Positions 61,208 through 64,000 of a stretch of 64,000 nt of DNA are shown piece by piece (the first letter of the stretch is position 1; every line of letters starts with the position of its first letter). Made by a program: the position numbers and the translations under genes. The notes beneath the pieces are model-generated. The model did not search any database. It saw only the letters and a list, made by a program, of their open reading frames with translations, and was not told where the DNA came from. Source of the stretch: Diphasiastrum complanatum (taxonomy: Eukaryota > Streptophyta > Lycopodiopsida > Lycopodiales > Lycopodiaceae); contig MU832233.1 in the NCBI GenBank assembly GCA_029204225.1, forward strand, positions 17,431-81,430, in the 5' to 3' direction.

Positions 61208-62038
61208 TCACAATGAGCTTTTGGCAACCACAATATCCAAGGTATAACTTTTCAAATGCTTTGGCATATCATGTTGGACTTCATCTTTCATTTTTTGTTC
61301 CAATGGGTTGATCTTGGTTTTACTTTTCAAGTTTTTAGTCGTTGGAGATTTTGATTTTAAAGATTTCTGGCTCAAGGAATCAGGATCTGCATCATTTTTC
61401 TCTTTAGCTTGGTCCAATAAAGTGGATTTAGCAATATGTTCATTGATTTTAGCATCCACCTTAGTAATTGCCTCGTTTGGAGGATTAGTCCATTTGAGAA
61501 CCTTACTACAGTGTTGTTTAGCCTGCTTCTTTGTCATTGGTCTGGAAGGCTTTCCAATTTTCAAAATAACTGCTTTTGGCAATCTAAGTGGAAGTTGATC
61601 TAAAATTTGTCGCATCTCAAATCTAGTTGGATTTCTCTGCTGCAAGATCTACTCATCCGTTAGCTCAGCTTCCTCGTTATAAGATAGAGCATGGCTAACC
61701 CCTATAAGATCATTTTCTATTGGATCTGGAATTGAATTAGTTGAAATCCAAGCCACATTCATCATGTTGATTGCATAGATAATGGGCGTATCAAGGGTTT
61801 GATCATTGCAAGTGTAATCCCACTTCTGATATATCATCATGATGACACATATACCCCATTGTGCAATCAATCGTTGCCAAGGCTTGATTCCAATTGACAT
61901 TGTCAATTTGTGAATCAATGAAATTCCCAACGCTTTATCTTCACAATCTATTGTGTGATCTGTTGTTGATGAATTATCATTATCTTCTTGTAAAACCGGT
62001 TTAATTGTCCACTTTGACTGCTTGTTCCCTATATTCAA
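61208..62038 (-). pseudogene. Gypsy protease-RT linker, unassigned frames
   Basis: Two - strand frames, 61208-61645 (Lys-rich, 145 codons) and 61649-62038 (129 codons), lie between the protease and RT relics. Their position fits the linker seen in some plant gypsy elements. I recognise no domain in them. Confidence 0.5.
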
Positions 62039-62149
62039 AAGTGATTTTACTTGTTCCCTAGTTATGAATCACTTGAGCAACTTGTAACCCAAAAGGACGA
62101 CCCAACAAGACCCGATAAACTGATGGTGCATAAGGTAAATCCATAACCA

Positions 62150-62440
62150 CAAAGGTAATGACAAATGGAACACCTACATTTTTTATCGGTATGCCTTTAA
62201 TTACACCTTTTGGTCTGACACTTGACTTATCTGCCAACTTTATTGCAAACCTTAGGTTTCAGTTTCTTAAGTCCCTATTTTGCACACAACTTGGAAGAAA
62301 TAAGATTAATGCCAAATCCACCATCAATCACTGTTGCCTCTCGATCAAAATGTATATGTTGGATTGGCAAAGCGATATTATGTTGCTCAGTTTCCCATGC
62401 TGCCCCTATATTGAAATTTTCATTTGACTCTTCAAATCCA
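62150..62440 (-). pseudogene. Gypsy aspartic protease relic
   Basis: The - strand frame reads IALPIQHIHFDREATVIDGG then FGINLISSKLCAKYGLKKL (about 62240-62385). It resembles the gypsy retropepsin stretch with a D-S/G-G triplet, a following hydrophobic turn and ..L..LGL. The frame breaks to the left with several stops. Confidence 0.65.
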
Positions 62441-64000
62441 GTACAATAAAAATGTTCACGTTGGACTTTCAGTTTTGTTTTCGATAATCAGTATCAAGAC
62501 CTCCCCCATGGATCCAAGACTAGGATGCATTAGAGAAGGTCCCAATGTTAAAAGGACCTTTTGTCAGGATTCATTTTTTCTTTTTTCTTTCACTTTTTAT
62601 GTAGATGTGGCCCAATTGTTTGTTGACATAGTGGCTTTTACGTAACGTAACTTTTTGAGTCCACATTAAAAATGGCATAACTTTTTAGTGGTAAGTCCAA
62701 TTTTAGCGAAGTTTGGTGCATTAGAAAGCGCTCGTTCCAATGATATCTTACATGACATACTTCTGAGCTACGATTAAAAGTTATGGCAAGTCAAAAGTAT
62801 TAGTTGAAAATAGTGATATAATATTTTAGTATTACAAAAGAGATCTTTGCACATGCACCACTAGTAGTGCACTGTGACACCTCACTAGATACATCAGCAA
62901 ACTAATTGGGCCACCTCATCCAATTCTCCTATGAGTAATTGATAGACGCATATAAATCTACCATCTTGAATTTTAGGCCTCCAATTATACCTTATACACA
63001 TTGAGGGCCCCAAACCCCTCATAATCAATCCACAAAATGACACAAAGTGTCATTCCAAAGTTAAGATCCAATCTAGAATGCATCTAGATTCTATTACTCT
63101 TAATTTCTAATCTAGAATAACTTAAGATTTACCGAAACTTCATCACGTGAAGTTTTGACTTTTGGTTACCATCAACTATCCAATTCTATTTGATTTTCAA
63201 AATAACATTTCATTCTTTTCCATTAGAAAAATATTAAAGCCAAAAGTTCCTACATATCCTATGCACATGACCCTCTGAATAAATAAAAAATGACTTGTAA
63301 TGGTTGTGACTTATAAGCAATACATCTGAACTATAGTATCAATAAGCTAACTCATTAGTAACGATCTTGATTTGGTTAGTTGTACCTGATTTAGAAATAT
63401 TTGAATGGTGTGAGCCCAATTTCAAAACACCACATTCAATTTGATTCTAAATCCATCCAAGGTCTAGTTTATGCATGCATATAAATTGGAGTCCTAGGAA
63501 CACATTTGTAGATCCACGGGAGTAGAAGTTTCTACAAAAGAATTTATGATCCCACATTGATTATTTACATAGCATATTTCCACAGATCACAGACAATCTA
63601 TAAACAACACATTTTTTAACTGGGAATTTTGTAACCCAGTTAACCCTAAGAGAGAACATTTCTCAAGAGAGCTATTTCATAACCAAATTTCGATCAGAGA
63701 TTATTTCAAAAGAATATATTGCTAGAGGGGAATTTCATTCCTTGCATCACTCATGGATCCTGGTTCTTAACTAAGATCAAGCTGATCACAACCCACAAGG
63801 AACTAGTTTCAGAACTCTCTATTTCTAATACAAGATCGATCGAATTCGTAACTCTTCTACTACAAGAATGTTTTGTAATTTTTCTTCCCTTACATCTTCT
63901 AACTAGATTTCAACAACAATCTTAGAAGATTCTGATAGTTATGAAAAAAATATCCCATCGATCTTGATTCCATAAGTAGGTCCTTCATCTATAGATAGTA
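62441..64000. other. AT-rich DNA, no recognised feature
   Basis: Some of this may be the gag or LTR of the - strand gypsy element, but nothing can be identified. The frames at 62424-62645 and 63719-63925 lack any domain. Confidence 0.35.

Larger units (their letters stand above)
58804..62440 (-). mobile_element. Ty3/gypsy element relic, - strand, non-chromoviral
   Basis: From right to left the - strand carries protease, a Lys-rich linker, RT, RNase H and integrase relics in gypsy order. It ends about 25 bp from the copia LTR at 58779. No LTR, primer site or gag could be recognised to the right. The RT lead-in (FAWSYKKLKGIP) is typical of plant Tat/Athila-like branches. The element is inactive. 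Confidence 0.82.

Noticed and set aside
62258-62400. Mutated protease triplet (DGG) as the cause of inactivity
   Set aside because: Gly in the second position also occurs in plant gypsy proteases, so it is not clearly a defect; the stops and slips are.

Overview
The window looks like repeat-rich nuclear DNA of a land plant. The evidence is two NF-YA (CCAAT-box transcription factor) terminal exons of plant type with AG splice acceptors, LTR retrotransposons primed by initiator tRNA-Met, a chromodomain-bearing Ty3/gypsy element, hAT transposons, and very long (CT)n/(GA)n tracts on AT-rich DNA. The species cannot be named from the sequence. No organelle, bacterial or CRISPR features were seen.

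Host genes: the only well-supported cellular genes are the 3' parts of two NF-YA paralogues arranged tail to tail. Copy A (96-626, + strand) continues to the left out of the window. Copy B (14345-14872, - strand) has its upstream exons unrecognised to the right of about 14.99 kb. Homology covers the end of the preceding intron, the terminal coding exon and about 740 bp of 3' flank, so the two form an inverted duplication with arms of about 1.4 kb and a spacer of about 12 kb. Both reading frames are intact and roughly three quarters identical by eye, which suggests that both are kept by selection.

Layout: 1-1370 NF-YA copy A and 3' flank. 1371-13577 spacer with a Ty1/copia relic, two (CT)n tracts, a minisatellite, an internally deleted - strand copia element (about 6.6-8.7 kb), a gypsy RT relic and a (GA)n tract. 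13578-14992 NF-YA copy B. 15.4-15.6 kb telomere-like degenerate array. 16.8-20 kb a 5'-truncated chromovirus whose RNase H is split by a 455-bp hAT-type MITE with an 8-bp target duplication. 22.7-23.2 kb a GC-rich hairpin island and a hAT end. 25-27.5 kb a gypsy 3' end with its LTR, abutting the leader of a - strand element with a tRNA-Met primer site. 28 kb short tandem duplications. 30.6-31.3 kb a tandemly duplicated LINE reverse-transcriptase tail. 34.7-39.1 kb a fairly young copia element bounded by a 5-bp target duplication. 41.1-44.1 kb a defective hAT element with a five-exon transposase relic. 47.0-52.4 kb a copia element of the same family as the one at 7-8.7 kb. 54.9-58.8 kb a decayed copia element with a clean 3' LTR. 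58.8-62.4 kb a - strand non-chromoviral Ty3/gypsy pol relic. The remaining stretches carry no recognisable gene.

None of the mobile elements appears able to act on its own: every one shows stops, frameshifts, domain deletions or truncation. The items most worth a second look are the inverted NF-YA pair, the hAT family with shared CATAG termini and element-specific subterminal motif arrays, the tandem 351-bp LINE duplication, and six long GA/CT tracts in 64 kb. I did not find a convincing undescribed multi-gene system.
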